NCBI GenBank assembly: GCA_947626195.1
Contig: CANQRF010000003.1
Span: forward strand, 62,001 to 126,000
Length of the DNA stretch: 64,000 nt
Direction of reading: 5' to 3'
Source of the DNA: an uncultured Eggerthellaceae bacterium
Lineage (GTDB): Bacteria > Actinomycetota > Coriobacteriia > Coriobacteriales > Eggerthellaceae
Part shown: positions 48,427-57,680 of the stretch, in pieces
Numbering within the stretch: the first letter of the stretch is position 1
Layout of the letters: every line of letters begins with the position of its first letter
Translations under genes and position numbers: made by a program
The notes under the pieces: generated by a model
Database searches by the model: none
What the model saw: only the letters and a program-made list of their open reading frames with translations
Told to the model about the DNA's origin: nothing

Positions 48427-50214
48427 ATGGCGAAATCACGTTCGGTCACACGCGATACGTTCGGTTTCTATTGGACGGCGACGCGTGCGCAATGGCCATG
48501 GTTCTTGGGCGCCGTTCTCTCGACGCTGGGCTTCTCGTTCTTCCTCTCGTACATGAACCCCTATCTCATGGGGCTTGTCGTCGATCAGGTGGCCGCAGGC
48601 AGAACGGCGGCCGACGAGGTGTTCGCCGTGTTCGGATCGCTCATCGCCGGCATGCTCGCCGTAAACATCGCCGGTCAGGTGTGCTCGAAGCTGCAGGATT
48701 ATTTCTGCGCGAAGACCACCATCCGCGGCGGCTATCAGCTGACGACGATGGCATTCGACACGCTCTCCAACCAGTCGATGACCTTCTACTCCAACCGTTT
48801 CGGTGGCTCGCTCGTCGCGCAGGTGCAGCGCTTCATCTCCGCCTACACCACGCTCATGGAATGCTTTGTATACGCCGTCATCCCCATCGTGAGCGCCGTC
48901 GTGTTCACCATCGGCATGCTCGTGGCCGATGTGCCGCTCTATGTCGGCTTTCTTATCGTGCTCCTCATCGTCTACGTCTTCGTGGTGTATAAGCTCTACA
49001 CGCGCATCCTGCCCGAGAACGCGAACGCCGCTGCGGCAAGCAATGCCCTCTCCGGCCAGCTCTCCGATGCGATCACCAACATCATGGCCGTGAAGACCTC
49101 GGGGCGCGAGGATTGGGAACGCGAGCGTTTCGGGAAGGCGAACGACACGGTTCTCGCTGCCGATTCGCGCCGCATGCGCGCGAACATCCGCTGCGGCGCC
49201 GCGACGAGCACCATCATCGTGATGATCATGGGGCTTTGCATCGTGTTCGTCGCAGGAGGAAACGCGTGGTTCGGCATCACGCCGGGGATCCTCGTGATGA
49301 TGTTCAACTACACCTACAGCCTCACGATGCAGTTCAACCGCCTCTCCTCCACCTTCCAGACCCTCAACCGCTCGATCGGCGACGCGCACGACCTCACGGT
49401 GGCCCTGCGCGAGCCGCTGCTTGTGGCGGATGAGCCCGACGCGCCGAACCTCGTGGTGGGCAATGGCGAGATCGATTTTCGCGACGTGAGCTTCCACTAC
49501 CCCGACGCTCCCGAGGGCGCGAACGTGTTCACGCGATTCAACCTTCGCATTCCCGCAGGTCAACGCGTTGGCTTGGTGGGACGCTCGGGATCGGGGAAGA
49601 CGACGCTCACCTCGCTTTTGCTTCGCCTAGCCGACCTTCAGCAGGGCGAGATCCTCATCGATGGGCAAAACATCGCCACCACCACGCAGGCGAGCCTTCG
49701 CCGCCAGATTGCCTACGTGCCGCAGGAGCCGCTGCTCTTCCATCGGACGATTCGCGACAATATCGCCTACGGACGGCCCGATGCCACCGACGCCGAGATC
49801 GTCGATGCCGCCGAGAAGGCGAACGCTCTCGAATTCATCGAGAAGCTTCCCGAGGGCTTTGATACCCTCGTCGGCGAGCGCGGCGTGAAGCTCTCCGGCG
49901 GGCAGCGCCAGCGCATCGCCATCGCGCGCGCCATCCTCACCGATGCACCGCTGCTCGTGCTGGACGAGGCCACGAGCGCCCTTGATTCGGAATCCGAGAA
50001 GCTCATCCAAGACGCCCTCAAAACGCTCATGGCCGGGCGCACCTCCCTCGTGATCGCCCACCGCCTCTCCACGGTGGCGAGCCTCGATCGCATCATCGTG
50101 CTACAAGACGGCAGAATCGTGGAGGACGGACGGCATGCCGACCTTGTGAATGCGGGAGGCGCCTACGAGAAGCTCTGGGATCGCCAGACCGGCGCCTTTT
50201 TGGAAGAGGAATAG
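48427..50214 (+). CDS. ABC exporter, fused permease-ATPase (ABCB/MsbA-like)
   Basis: 595 residues. Six helices in the first ~330 residues, then an ATPase with Walker [12 protein letters not shown]-loop YVPQEPLLF, signature LSGGQRQR, Walker B LLVLDEATSALDSE, and H-loop IAHRLST. Works as a dimer to export hydrophobic compounds, lipids or peptides. Start ATG 48427 (AKSRSVTRDTF) with AGGGGG upstream; a longer frame to 48337 would begin inside the operator. Divergent from TetR. Ends three bases from the convergent MATE stop. Confidence 0.9.
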   Translation: MAKSRSVTRDTFGFYWTATRAQWPWFLGAVLSTLGFSFFLSYMNPYLMGLVVDQVAAGRTAADEVFAVFGSLIAGMLAVNIAGQVCSKLQDYFCAKTTIRGGYQLTTMAFDTLSNQSMTFYSNRFGGSLVAQVQRFISAYTTLMECFVYAVIPIVSAVVFTIGMLVADVPLYVGFLIVLLIVYVFVVYKLYTRILPENANAAAASNALSGQLSDAITNIMAVKTSGREDWERERFGKANDTVLAADSRRMRANIRCGAATSTIIVMIMGLCIVFVAGGNAWFGITPGILVMMFNYTYSLTMQFNRLSSTFQTLNRSIGDAHDLTVALREPLLVADEPDAPNLVVGNGEIDFRDVSFHYPDAPEGANVFTRFNLRIPAGQRVGLVGRSGSGKTTLTSLLLRLADLQQGEILIDGQNIATTTQASLRRQIAYVPQEPLLFHRTIRDNIAYGRPDATDAEIVDAAEKANALEFIEKLPEGFDTLVGERGVKLSGGQRQRIAIARAILTDAPLLVLDEATSALDSESEKLIQDALKTLMAGRTSLVIAHRLSTVASLDRIIVLQDGRIVEDGRHADLVNAGGAYEKLWDRQTGAFLEEE

Positions 50215-50217
50215 GAA

Positions 50218-51555
50218 TCAGTTTCTCATATAGCCGTAGCGGCGCCCGAGGGCGAGGATGAAGATGACGCCGATGATGAATGAAAGAACCTCGGCGACGG
50301 GCGTGGCGTACCAGATGGCGTCGGCGCCGAAGAAAATCGGCAAGATGATGACCATCGAGGTCTCGAAAACAAGCGCCCGCAGAAACGAGAGCAGCGCCGA
50401 GATCAGCCCGTTGTTGAGCGCGGTGAACAGCGCCGACGCATACATGCCGATCCCCATCAGCAGATAGCTCATCGCGAATATCTTGAAGGCGTATTCTGTG
50501 AGCGCGCAGAGCTCAGGGTCGTATCCGGTGTAGATGAAGGCCACCACGCCCGCGAGCAGCTGCGAGAGCAGAAACATCGCCACGCCCGCACATGCCATGA
50601 ACCCAATGCTCTTGCGGAAGATGCTGTTCATCTCCTGATGGTTTTGCGCGCCGAACTGGAAGCTCATGAGCGGCGAGGTGCCGATGTTGAAGCCCATGTA
50701 GACCGCCGCGAAGATCATGAACACATAGCCGATCACGCCATAGGCCGCGACGCCGTTTTCTCCCATGAGGCGCAGCAGCTGGTAGTTGAAGACGATGGTG
50801 ACGAAGGAGGTCGCAAGCTCGTTCACCATCTCGGACGAGCCGTTCACACACGCCTTCCCGAGCACTCGCATCTCAGGCTTCGTGCGCACGAGCTTCAAAA
50901 GCGAGGAATTGCGACGTGCGAAATAGAACAGCGGCGTCACGCCTCCGACAAACTCGCCGACAACCGTCGCCCAGGCCGCACCCGCAAGCCCCCATCCGAG
51001 ACCGGCGATGAATATCGCGTCGAGCACGATGTTCGTCACCCCAGCGCAGACGATCACGGCGAAGCCGATGTGCGGTTTGCCCGCCGTGACAAAGAACGCC
51101 TGAAACGCCCACTGCAGGCAAAATGCCGGCAATGAGATCATGCAGATGCAGCCGTATTCCACGCAGAGCTCGAGCATCTGACCCTCGGCGCCGAAGAACA
51201 CCGAGGCCGGCCGCACAAGCAGCATGCCAATGAGGGCCAGCACGCTGCCGATGACCATCGTGGCGTAGACGAGAAACGAGAAATAACGGTTGGCACGCTC
51301 GTCGTCGCCCTCGCCGCGCACCTTCGCCACAATGGCGCTGCCGCCCGTGCCGATCATAAAGCCCGCACCGCCGAAGATCATGAGGAGCGGGTAGATGAGG
51401 TTGATCGCCGCGAAGGGCGTGGTGCCGGCGAAGTTCGAGACGAAAAGTCCATCGACGATCGTGTAGATCGACGTGAATATCGTCATGAGCACCGAGGGGA
51501 ACGAATAGCGGATGAGCGCCCCGATGCTGAAATGTTGTCTCATATCGATGGCCAT
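50218..51555 (-). CDS. MATE-family efflux transporter
   Basis: 445 residues with twelve predicted helices in two related bundles of six (first FPSVLMTIFTSIYTIVDGLF; second beginning NGSSEMVNELATSFV). The MATE motif GTGGSAIVAK is present. Exports cationic compounds using Na+ or H+. Two ATGs (51555 and 51543) are possible and neither has a good SD. The start region lies inside a 12-bp perfect inverted repeat. Convergent with the ABC exporter gene, leaving three bases between stops. Confidence 0.88.
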   Translation of the reverse strand: MAIDMRQHFSIGALIRYSFPSVLMTIFTSIYTIVDGLFVSNFAGTTPFAAINLIYPLLMIFGGAGFMIGTGGSAIVAKVRGEGDDERANRYFSFLVYATMVIGSVLALIGMLLVRPASVFFGAEGQMLELCVEYGCICMISLPAFCLQWAFQAFFVTAGKPHIGFAVIVCAGVTNIVLDAIFIAGLGWGLAGAAWATVVGEFVGGVTPLFYFARRNSSLLKLVRTKPEMRVLGKACVNGSSEMVNELATSFVTIVFNYQLLRLMGENGVAAYGVIGYVFMIFAAVYMGFNIGTSPLMSFQFGAQNHQEMNSIFRKSIGFMACAGVAMFLLSQLLAGVVAFIYTGYDPELCALTEYAFKIFAMSYLLMGIGMYASALFTALNNGLISALLSFLRALVFETSMVIILPIFFGADAIWYATPVAEVLSFIIGVIFILALGRRYGYMRN

Positions 51556-51581
51556 GGCTGATGATTATAGCCATCGATATG
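51541..51581. promoter_or_regulatory. 12-bp perfect inverted repeat over the MATE start codon
   Basis: CATATCGATGGC (51541-51552) and GCCATCGATATG (51570-51581) with a 17-base spacer. The left arm contains codons 2-5 of the MATE gene; the right arm lies just upstream of ATG 51555. It may be an operator or an mRNA hairpin that masks the start. Confidence 0.55.
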
Positions 51582-51758
51582 GCAATTGTCGCACCGCACT
51601 TCGATACGGACAGCGTGACAAGGAGCCGCATCCCGAGGCAAGCCGCGAACCTGCCACAGCGAAGCGTCATCTCAGTGACAGTTGCACGCCGCGCGAAAGC
51701 CCACCGAGCGGAGCGCGTAAGCTAAGCCAAAACCCATGCCATCGAGAAAGGGCCTCAC

Positions 51759-52187
51759 GTGCAGATTCACGACATCAGCGCCTATGAGACGTCGGCGGAG
51801 TCTTTCTTCCAGAAACTCGCCGGATGGAACGTCGATCTCGTTTTAGATATTCGTCTCCATAATACAAGCCAGCTTTCCGGCTTCACGAAAAACGATGACC
51901 TTGCTTACTTCGTGAAGACAATCCTCCATGCCGACTACGTTCACGACACGCTCTTCTCCCCTGAAGCGGAAGTGCTTTCGCCCTATTTGGCAGGCAAGCT
52001 ACCTTGGGAAGAGTTCGCAGCCGACTATCGCGCAACCATGGCGGAGCGCGACGCACTCTCGCATTTCTTATCACTTTATGGCGAATATGAAAGCATTGCC
52101 CTCGTCGGGACGGCGACCCATAAGCGCCGCTCGCATGCCGAGGTGCTGCGGGAAATGATCGAATCGGACGCACGGGCGAAAGGATGA
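51759..52187 (+). CDS. DUF488 domain protein
   Basis: 142 residues. N-terminal core matches DUF488 (SFFQKLAGWNVDLVLDIRL, then ADYVHDTLFSP). Many family members carry cysteines near the C-terminal half; here that strand reads ALVGTATHKRRSHAEVL without Cys. GTG start at 51759 with AAAGGG upstream. Stop overlaps the next frame. Cytoplasmic; function unknown. Confidence 0.75.
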   Translation: MQIHDISAYETSAESFFQKLAGWNVDLVLDIRLHNTSQLSGFTKNDDLAYFVKTILHADYVHDTLFSPEAEVLSPYLAGKLPWEEFAADYRATMAERDALSHFLSLYGEYESIALVGTATHKRRSHAEVLREMIESDARAKG

Positions 52188-52189
52188 CC

Positions 52190-53185
52190 ATGGAGAAAAC
52201 TGCACGAAAGCCATATCGCGGGCTGCGCATCTTTCTCATCGTTCTGCTCGTCATCTGCGTGGTTTTCCTCATCGCCGTAATCGCTTTGAATGTTTACGTG
52301 CGCACCACCTATGCCGACTTCTATGCGAAGGCGCAGAAGGAATTCGCCATCCCCGGAATTTCCGCGGGGTTCGTTGAGCAAGACATCGATTATCTGGAAG
52401 GCGAGGACATCTGGCTCTTCAGCGGATACCTCGCGCAAGGCGGCGCCTCGCCCGTCTACAAGCGCTTTCCCGATGGAAGCGACGAGCGCTTCTTCGTCGA
52501 CCTCCCCGATGGAAGCGCCTATGATGGCCACGGGGCGGGCATCACCTCGAATGAGGAATACGCCTACCTGACGACCGACACCGGCTATCTGGTGCTTCAG
52601 CTTGCCGACGTCGTTTCCGCCGCCTCCGAGTCGCACGTGCAGGCGCTCGCCGAAGTGCCGATCGAGTTCATGCCGGCATTCATCAACATCGAGGAAGACG
52701 TCCTCTTCATCGGCAATTTCTATAGCGCCGGAACCTACGAGACGCCCTCGTCGCACCGCATCACCACGCCGGCGAACGACAATCACACCGCGATGATCTA
52801 CGCCTATCCGCTCGATGAAGCCGCCCCCTACGGCTATGCCGAGGAGGCCGCTTGGGCGTATTCCATCCGCGAGAAATGCCAAGGCGTTTGCCTGACGCCC
52901 GAGGGCAACATCGTTCTTTCCACCTCGGCGGGCATCTCCACCTCGCACCTTCTCGTCTACGACCCCTCGCAGGCGACGGTCGGCGACTTCGAGGCCGACG
53001 GCAACACCGTGCCGCTCTACTTCCTCGATTCCGATTGCCTCGTATACGACCAAGCCGCGCCGCCGATGGCGGAGGGCATCGAATCGCTTGACGGACGGCT
53101 GTATTTCGGCGAAGAGGCCGCGAGCAACAAATACATCTACGGCAAGTTCTACGGCGCCGGAGACGTATACTCAATCGCGTTATAG
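52190..53185 (+). CDS. Membrane-anchored extracytoplasmic protein, possibly beta-propeller
   Basis: 331 residues. A basic N-terminus (RKPYRGLR) leads into one transmembrane helix (~14-38), then an external domain rich in Tyr, Asp and Gly. Repeated strands of the type EEYAYLTTDTGYLVLQL, EDVLFIGNFY and DGRLYFGEEA suggest a propeller-like repeat. No catalytic motif recognised. ATG 52190 has AAAGG seven bases upstream; ATG 52184 overlaps the DUF488 stop but lacks SD spacing. Close coupling to DUF488. A palindromic element follows its TAG directly. Confidence 0.75.
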   Translation: MEKTARKPYRGLRIFLIVLLVICVVFLIAVIALNVYVRTTYADFYAKAQKEFAIPGISAGFVEQDIDYLEGEDIWLFSGYLAQGGASPVYKRFPDGSDERFFVDLPDGSAYDGHGAGITSNEEYAYLTTDTGYLVLQLADVVSAASESHVQALAEVPIEFMPAFINIEEDVLFIGNFYSAGTYETPSSHRITTPANDNHTAMIYAYPLDEAAPYGYAEEAAWAYSIREKCQGVCLTPEGNIVLSTSAGISTSHLLVYDPSQATVGDFEADGNTVPLYFLDSDCLVYDQAAPPMAEGIESLDGRLYFGEEAASNKYIYGKFYGAGDVYSIAL

Positions 53186-53226
53186 TTGCGCTGTTCTGAC
53201 GAACAGCGCTTGCAATAAAGGCTGCG
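53186..53226 (+). repeat. Dispersed palindromic element, copy 2
   Basis: Begins directly after a TAG stop, like copy 1. GCGCTGTTC (53188-53196) and GAACAGCGC (53201-53209) form a perfect 9-bp stem with loop TGAC, then TTGCAATAAAGGCTGCGG. The loop and arms match copy 3 (TGACGAAC). Confidence 0.6.
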
Positions 53227-53229
53227 GCT

Positions 53230-54675
53230 TTAGCTTTGATCAGGCAACTTTCCGCTACGGTAGACCCTGCCCCTTCCATTCCCTGAAGAAACGAGTTTTC
53301 CTTGAGCTACGAGCTCCCTGATAACACGCTGCGCTGTACGACGAGCATGGCCTGCAGCTTCCAAATCTGCCGTATGAAGACCTTTCTCGGTAGCGGCAAG
53401 AAACAAGGCAGCTTCAGCGATGTCGCTCGGTAGAACGCTGTCCGAAGAAGCTGCTTTCGGCACAGAAGCGGCACTCGTTTCCGTCGAAGCTGAGATTGGG
53501 GCTGGAGCCGGATTTGTCGGCACAAACGCGTGGAATATGACACCTTCCTCCAACTCGGGATCGCGCCCCGTATAAAGACGGGAGCTTTGGAATAGCTTGC
53601 GAACACCGCTCCCCAGCTCTTCTGAGCGTCCGATATGGGAGAAAAAACCAGCAATGAGCGGATTTTTCGGAAGCGGATTGAATGTGTCTGGCTCGAGGGG
53701 TCCCTCGAAGGACGCGCGGCTGGCGTTTTCTGTGCGGATGCCGTAGGGGTCGATGATGATCTTTGCCGGGAAGGGGCTGGTAAACTCGCGGTGAACAAGG
53801 CAGTTCACGACAAGCTCTCTGACTATCGCGTCCCGAGGACTTATGGCCTGATCCCCGTCCAAAGCGAAACGGTCCGGAAGATGCCTGCGGCAAAATCCTG
53901 ATAGCTCCTCATAGGAATCCATAAGATTCGTGCTCGAGGTGAGACGGTCGTCGTAGCGCTCCGTATCGTGAATGCGCACAAGGGCATCGGTTTTGTAGGT
54001 AGGACAGAGGGATCGGATGACCTCGTCGGTTCCCAGCATAAGGATGCCGGCAAGATTGACACCGGTTTTCGCTGTATTGTAATCCTTACCGACAAAGCCT
54101 GCAGATTCAACAAGCTCTCGATTGTTCATAGTCCCCCACGGATGGTCGGCCCTCTTGATGAGCGCAAGAGATCGCGCTTTGTCGATTAAGTCCGAACGCA
54201 GATCATCGAGGTCCACGTGTTCGAAAACGCGCTGCTCGGTCAGTATGTTCTGCTTGCGAATGCAAAATTCCGCTAACGGGAGGCTGCCTCGGATGGCAAC
54301 GTCGCAATCACCGCGTCGCGCATACACCTTCCCTTTGTAGCTATGGATCTGAGGGCTATTGATGACGTTGATCTTCAATATGATCTTACCGTCTATAGTG
54401 ATTTGCTCAAAATCCAGTGGTACGGGTATGTCAAACGCATTGGGATTGTTCACCACATTGATAATATTCCGATTGACAGAAAGAACCCGCGATGGCTCAA
54501 TGCCGATGATTTGCCCATCGTCACCAACCCCGAGCAAAAGCGTTCCTCCGAATCCGTTCGCAAAAGCGCAAAGAGATTCGAAGGTGTCAGCATCCGGCTG
54601 CTGGCCGCAACGTTTAAATTCAACGGACTCATTCTCCCCTTGGGCAATAAGAGCAAGAAGTTCTTTCTGATCCAC
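53230..54675 (-). CDS. AlbA_2/Schlafen-like ATP-binding protein with C-terminal winged helix
   Basis: 481 residues. The N-terminal AlbA_2 domain (~10-130) reads ESVEFKRCGQQPDADTFESL and FANGFGGTLLLGV. A GHKL-like region with RELVVNCLVHREF (~280-300), IIDPYGIRTEN and RNPLI-like KNPLIAGFF follows. A C-terminal winged helix (~440-475: ADLEAAGHARRTAQRVIREL) ends the chain. Annotated elsewhere as transcriptional regulator or putative DNA-binding protein; function unknown. Frequent in strain-variable regions. Seven GGCGCGAT boxes lie 28-97 bases upstream of the ATG, and the gene is flanked by two copies of the dispersed palindrome. Confidence 0.87.
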   Translation of the reverse strand: MDQKELLALIAQGENESVEFKRCGQQPDADTFESLCAFANGFGGTLLLGVGDDGQIIGIEPSRVLSVNRNIINVVNNPNAFDIPVPLDFEQITIDGKIILKINVINSPQIHSYKGKVYARRGDCDVAIRGSLPLAEFCIRKQNILTEQRVFEHVDLDDLRSDLIDKARSLALIKRADHPWGTMNNRELVESAGFVGKDYNTAKTGVNLAGILMLGTDEVIRSLCPTYKTDALVRIHDTERYDDRLTSSTNLMDSYEELSGFCRRHLPDRFALDGDQAISPRDAIVRELVVNCLVHREFTSPFPAKIIIDPYGIRTENASRASFEGPLEPDTFNPLPKNPLIAGFFSHIGRSEELGSGVRKLFQSSRLYTGRDPELEEGVIFHAFVPTNPAPAPISASTETSAASVPKAASSDSVLPSDIAEAALFLAATEKGLHTADLEAAGHARRTAQRVIRELVAQGKLVSSGNGRGRVYRSGKLPDQS

Positions 54676-54701
54676 GATACTCCCTTGATGCGATTGCCAT
54701 A

Positions 54702-54774
54702 TGGCGCGATTATGGCGCGATTTTGGCGCGATTGGCGCGATTTTGGCGCGATTGGCGCGATTGTGGCGCGATTG
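54702..54774. repeat. Seven tandem GGCGCGAT boxes upstream of the AlbA_2 gene
   Basis: GGCGCGAT starts at 54703, 54714, 54725, 54734, 54745, 54754 and 54765, i.e. spaced 11, 11, 9, 11, 9 and 11 bases, close to one helical turn. All have the same orientation. They lie 28 to 97 bases before ATG 54675, where the promoter or 5' UTR must be. An array of protein-binding sites on one DNA face is the simplest reading. Confidence 0.8.
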
Positions 54775-55120
54775 GCAACTATTGGTTTTGATAATTTACC
54801 CAAATGCGATCAAAACTTCCCTCATTAAATAAAATGAAGTGGACGGACTTCCCTTTGGCCTTCGCCCTGACATGCCCCCTTACGAATCTATCACTGCTTA
54901 AGCATACAAGGCTCCGCTAAACGCTGAGGGCGTTGCCGTGGTGACAAGCGTCCGAAGCGTCAGCTTGTTCCGCCGTTCGTCAAAACGGCGGAACAAGAAA
55001 ACACCCCCTCGCTCCTTCTCGAAAAAAGATTCTGCGAGGCTCAATGCCCTCCGAGGGAACGGAGAAGTTGAGGTCGCATCCGACATCAATGCTCATCAGT
55101 TTATTGCAAGAGGGATTACC
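54775..55120. other. Intergenic region with no supported gene
   Basis: About 345 bases between the GGCGCGAT array and the end of the NrfD-type gene. Apart from palindromic element copy 3 I see nothing coding; a short rightward frame across 54938-55207 is interrupted in sense by the palindrome and lacks an RBS. Confidence 0.45.
54948..54997 (-). repeat. Dispersed palindromic element, copy 3 (inverted)
   Basis: CTTGTTCCGCCGTT and AACGGCGGAACAAG (54964-54997) form a perfect 14-bp stem. The left flank GCGTCCGAAGCGTCAG matches, in reverse complement, the right flank of copy 1 (CTGACGCTGCGGGCGC). It may also end transcription of the NrfD operon. Confidence 0.65.
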
Positions 55121-55996
55121 TCAAAGAATCACAACGACCGTATGAATGCCTATGCCCATGACGGCAAATCTCAGACAAAGATTCCCTACGCACACCGAAA
55201 GAGCTGATGCCCACGTCAGCACGTTCGACAAAGCACGATGTTTCTTTGAATAGAGCAAGAGCGATGACAAAACAAGGGGGACAATAAGGCCAAGGACTAC
55301 GATACCCACCCAAAACACAAGACCAAGGTCACCGCAGAGCAGCATATCCGCCGAAAGATGAGTCTCAGCGGACTCATACGACAGCCATACAAGATAGCAG
55401 CCGAGCGCAAATGTCTCCCCTATCTCATTCAACAGCTCAAAGAGGCACAACCCCCTCGACTTCTTTTCCCCAAGGATTTGCATAGCAACGGCAATGAACG
55501 CCGATGCCGAGACAAAGGATGAAAAGACGAACAGCGCAGGAACGATCGGCGACCCCCATGCAGGAATGGCAGTCGCGGACATAAGCAAGACACCGGTATA
55601 GCCGGCTGTGAAAAACCCCACCACGATTGAAAAGAACCCGCATATCCTGCGCATACTCGAATTTGAAGAGGCGACCGCGTTCACTATCACGAACACACCG
55701 GCAAGCACCATGGCCGCTACGAGCAGCCAAGCTCCCCGCGTGAGCCATGAGTCGAAATTGACGAAACTCTCCCAGAGGATAATAGAACGTTCAGGAATGC
55801 TTGTATCGAACAGAAGAATGCATGCACCAGCCGCAAGGCAGGCTAAGGAACATGCGGAGACAATCGTCGCAAGCCTCTTCGTTTTCTTAACGCCCGCCAG
55901 AGCAAAAAGACCAACGATGGCTAAAGACGCTCCACCGAGTCCTCCGAGGAAGAGATATACCGGCAGCAGCCCGCCCCATGCCGTCTGCGCATACAT
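55121..55996 (-). CDS. NrfD/PsrC-type membrane anchor subunit of the molybdoenzyme
   Basis: 291 residues with eight predicted helices; starts WGGLLPVYLFLGGLGGASL, the usual NrfD N-terminus. It should move electrons between menaquinol and the Fe-S subunit at the membrane. Last gene of the operon, 13 bases after the TorD-like gene. Confidence 0.83.
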   Translation of the reverse strand: MYAQTAWGGLLPVYLFLGGLGGASLAIVGLFALAGVKKTKRLATIVSACSLACLAAGACILLFDTSIPERSIILWESFVNFDSWLTRGAWLLVAAMVLAGVFVIVNAVASSNSSMRRICGFFSIVVGFFTAGYTGVLLMSATAIPAWGSPIVPALFVFSSFVSASAFIAVAMQILGEKKSRGLCLFELLNEIGETFALGCYLVWLSYESAETHLSADMLLCGDLGLVFWVGIVVLGLIVPLVLSSLLLYSKKHRALSNVLTWASALSVCVGNLCLRFAVMGIGIHTVVVIL

Positions 55997-56009
55997 ATCG
56001 ACATACTCC

Positions 56010-56810
56010 TTACCTCATACACGTAAGCAGCCGATCTTCTTCATACAGCAGCGCTGCAACCAAATCAACTAAAGCGCAATAGAAGCCGGTAGGATCAGAT
56101 TCATGGACCTTTTCGGCGAAAACGCTGAACCAGGGCGTTATCGAGCGATCGGCGAAGGTTTTGATCTCGTTTCCAAGAGACACACGACTGCCTTGGCCTT
56201 CATCAATCATCATTTTATTGAGCTCAGAGATAAAAGCTAACTCATAGGCAATGTGATCGCTTGGCTCTCGGGACCCACCCGCAACACTGAAGCCATATTT
56301 CTTGAAGAGCGCTCTTACTTCTTGCGTTGATGGACCAAACAGCCTGCCCCCATCCATGTAGACTGAACCCCAAGGCGGGCACGGAAGGTGATGAGGACCG
56401 ACGAACATCGTATGGAAGGCAGCGCTTGTCGTGTGAAGCACTTCCTCTTCATCTCCATGGGAGCATGCTTCAGACATGCGGATCAGCGACTGCTTGCATC
56501 CTTCCCAGCGATACACCGGATCATCTGCATCTTCGTCGATCTCGAGAAGCGAATGATATACTTCTGGCGAAAGCGGAAACCGAAACAGACTCGCACAGAG
56601 CCTGAAAAGCACCGAGAGCAACAGCAGTTCAGAATCAACGCATTCTCTCTCAATCGGTTTCTTTCCAGAAATCATCGTTCCACCGGATCGTTCGGCGGGT
56701 CGCTCGCCAGATTTTGGCTTGCTTTCGCTGCGCCTCAATTCATCTTCGTCGGGTCTTGACTGGTCGTCATAGGTTTTTGGCTGGCCTTCATCGAAGCTCA
56801 CCTTATCCAT
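56010..56810 (-). CDS. TorD/DmsD-family maturation chaperone
   Basis: 266 residues. A charged N-terminal extension (~1-55, SRPDEDELRRSESKPKSGER) precedes the helical chaperone domain (~60-266), with the family's TMFVGPHHLPCPPWGSVYMD and the ELAFISELNKMM helix. Such chaperones bind the Tat signal of the molybdoenzyme and help cofactor insertion. Gene order after the Fe-S gene supports this. Confidence 0.83.
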   Translation of the reverse strand: MDKVSFDEGQPKTYDDQSRPDEDELRRSESKPKSGERPAERSGGTMISGKKPIERECVDSELLLLSVLFRLCASLFRFPLSPEVYHSLLEIDEDADDPVYRWEGCKQSLIRMSEACSHGDEEEVLHTTSAAFHTMFVGPHHLPCPPWGSVYMDGGRLFGPSTQEVRALFKKYGFSVAGGSREPSDHIAYELAFISELNKMMIDEGQGSRVSLGNEIKTFADRSITPWFSVFAEKVHESDPTGFYCALVDLVAALLYEEDRLLTCMR

Positions 56811-56941
56811 CTCGGCCTCTCCCCTCGCCTATCGTCCATCCATAAGACCGAACGACACAGCCCAAGCTTCTTTTGCAAGCGCTCTGCCCTGCAATTTTGC
56901 GATGAGCGTGTCGTTCGGGCACGGGATTACTTCGATTCGTG

Positions 56942-57469
56942 TTACTCGACTATTATCACCGAAACTTCGACGTCTGCGTCAAGTTTACGGCGAGTTCTTC
57001 CTTCAGCAAGTTTTTCCAACTCCTGCATCGTGCCAACCGTGAGCGCTTGGTTGAAGCATGTTTGGACACACGAGGGCTGAAGCCCCATTTCACGACGGTC
57101 GCCGCAGAGATCACACTTCACATGCGTGCCGTCTTCCTCGCGATATTGAGGCACGTCAAAGGGGCAGACTTGGCTGCATGTCTTGCAACCGATGCATTTG
57201 TTGAGATCCACTCTCACCACGCCATCGTCCTCGTTCTTCGAAAGGGCGCCTGTTGGGCAGTTGGCGACACAGGCGGGATCGGCGCAATGCATGCACGAAA
57301 GCGAAACATTTGTTACCGTTGTATCGGGAAATGTTCCCTCTTCGGTCGTTGTAACACGACGGGGACGCGGTCCAGGAGCCACAAGCGTGTTCCTGTTTTT
57401 GCAGGCGATCTCGCAGGCACGGCATCCAACGCACCGCGCAGTGTCAACTAAGAAACCGAGTTGTTCCAT
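56942..57469 (-). CDS. 4Fe-4S dicluster electron-transfer subunit (DmsB-like)
   Basis: 175 residues with four cysteine groups: CVGCRACEIAC, CMHCADPACVANCP, CIGCKTCSQVCP and CDLCGDRREMGLQPSCVQTC, i.e. four [4Fe-4S] clusters in the DmsB/NrfC pattern. No signal sequence, so it would be exported with the Tat-targeted catalytic subunit. Separated by 211 bases from the catalytic gene, longer than normal in such operons. Confidence 0.92.
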   Translation of the reverse strand: MEQLGFLVDTARCVGCRACEIACKNRNTLVAPGPRPRRVTTTEEGTFPDTTVTNVSLSCMHCADPACVANCPTGALSKNEDDGVVRVDLNKCIGCKTCSQVCPFDVPQYREEDGTHVKCDLCGDRREMGLQPSCVQTCFNQALTVGTMQELEKLAEGRTRRKLDADVEVSVIIVE

Positions 57470-57680
57470 GTTCCTCTACCCCTTACGCTTTATAGACTTT
57501 GCAAAGGACTGCGGACTGGTTATTGATACCAGCTCCATCGCGTCGTTTGTCGGTTCCATATTGACCAACAAACGGAGGGAGTAAGGCACTCCTTAAATTT
57601 TCATCGATAGTAGAAAGCGATCGAGATGATGGATAAATTGCCCCTTGGACATTCCCCCAATGGACCGGAGGTATTATCGT
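57470..57680. other. Long gap inside the molybdoenzyme operon
   Basis: 211 bases with no convincing frame. It may hold a secondary promoter or RNA structure, but I see no strong hairpin or operator. Confidence 0.35.

Noticed and set aside
54702-54774. GGCGCGAT array considered as a CRISPR
   Set aside because: Units are 9-11 bp without variable spacers and there are no cas genes.
54343-54828. 161-codon plus-strand frame through the GGCGCGAT array
   Set aside because: Mostly antisense to the AlbA_2 gene; the array gives an artificial Trp/Arg/Ala repeat and there is no RBS.
54938-55207. 89-codon plus-strand frame
   Set aside because: Starts before the palindromic element, lacks an RBS and runs antisense into the NrfD-type gene.
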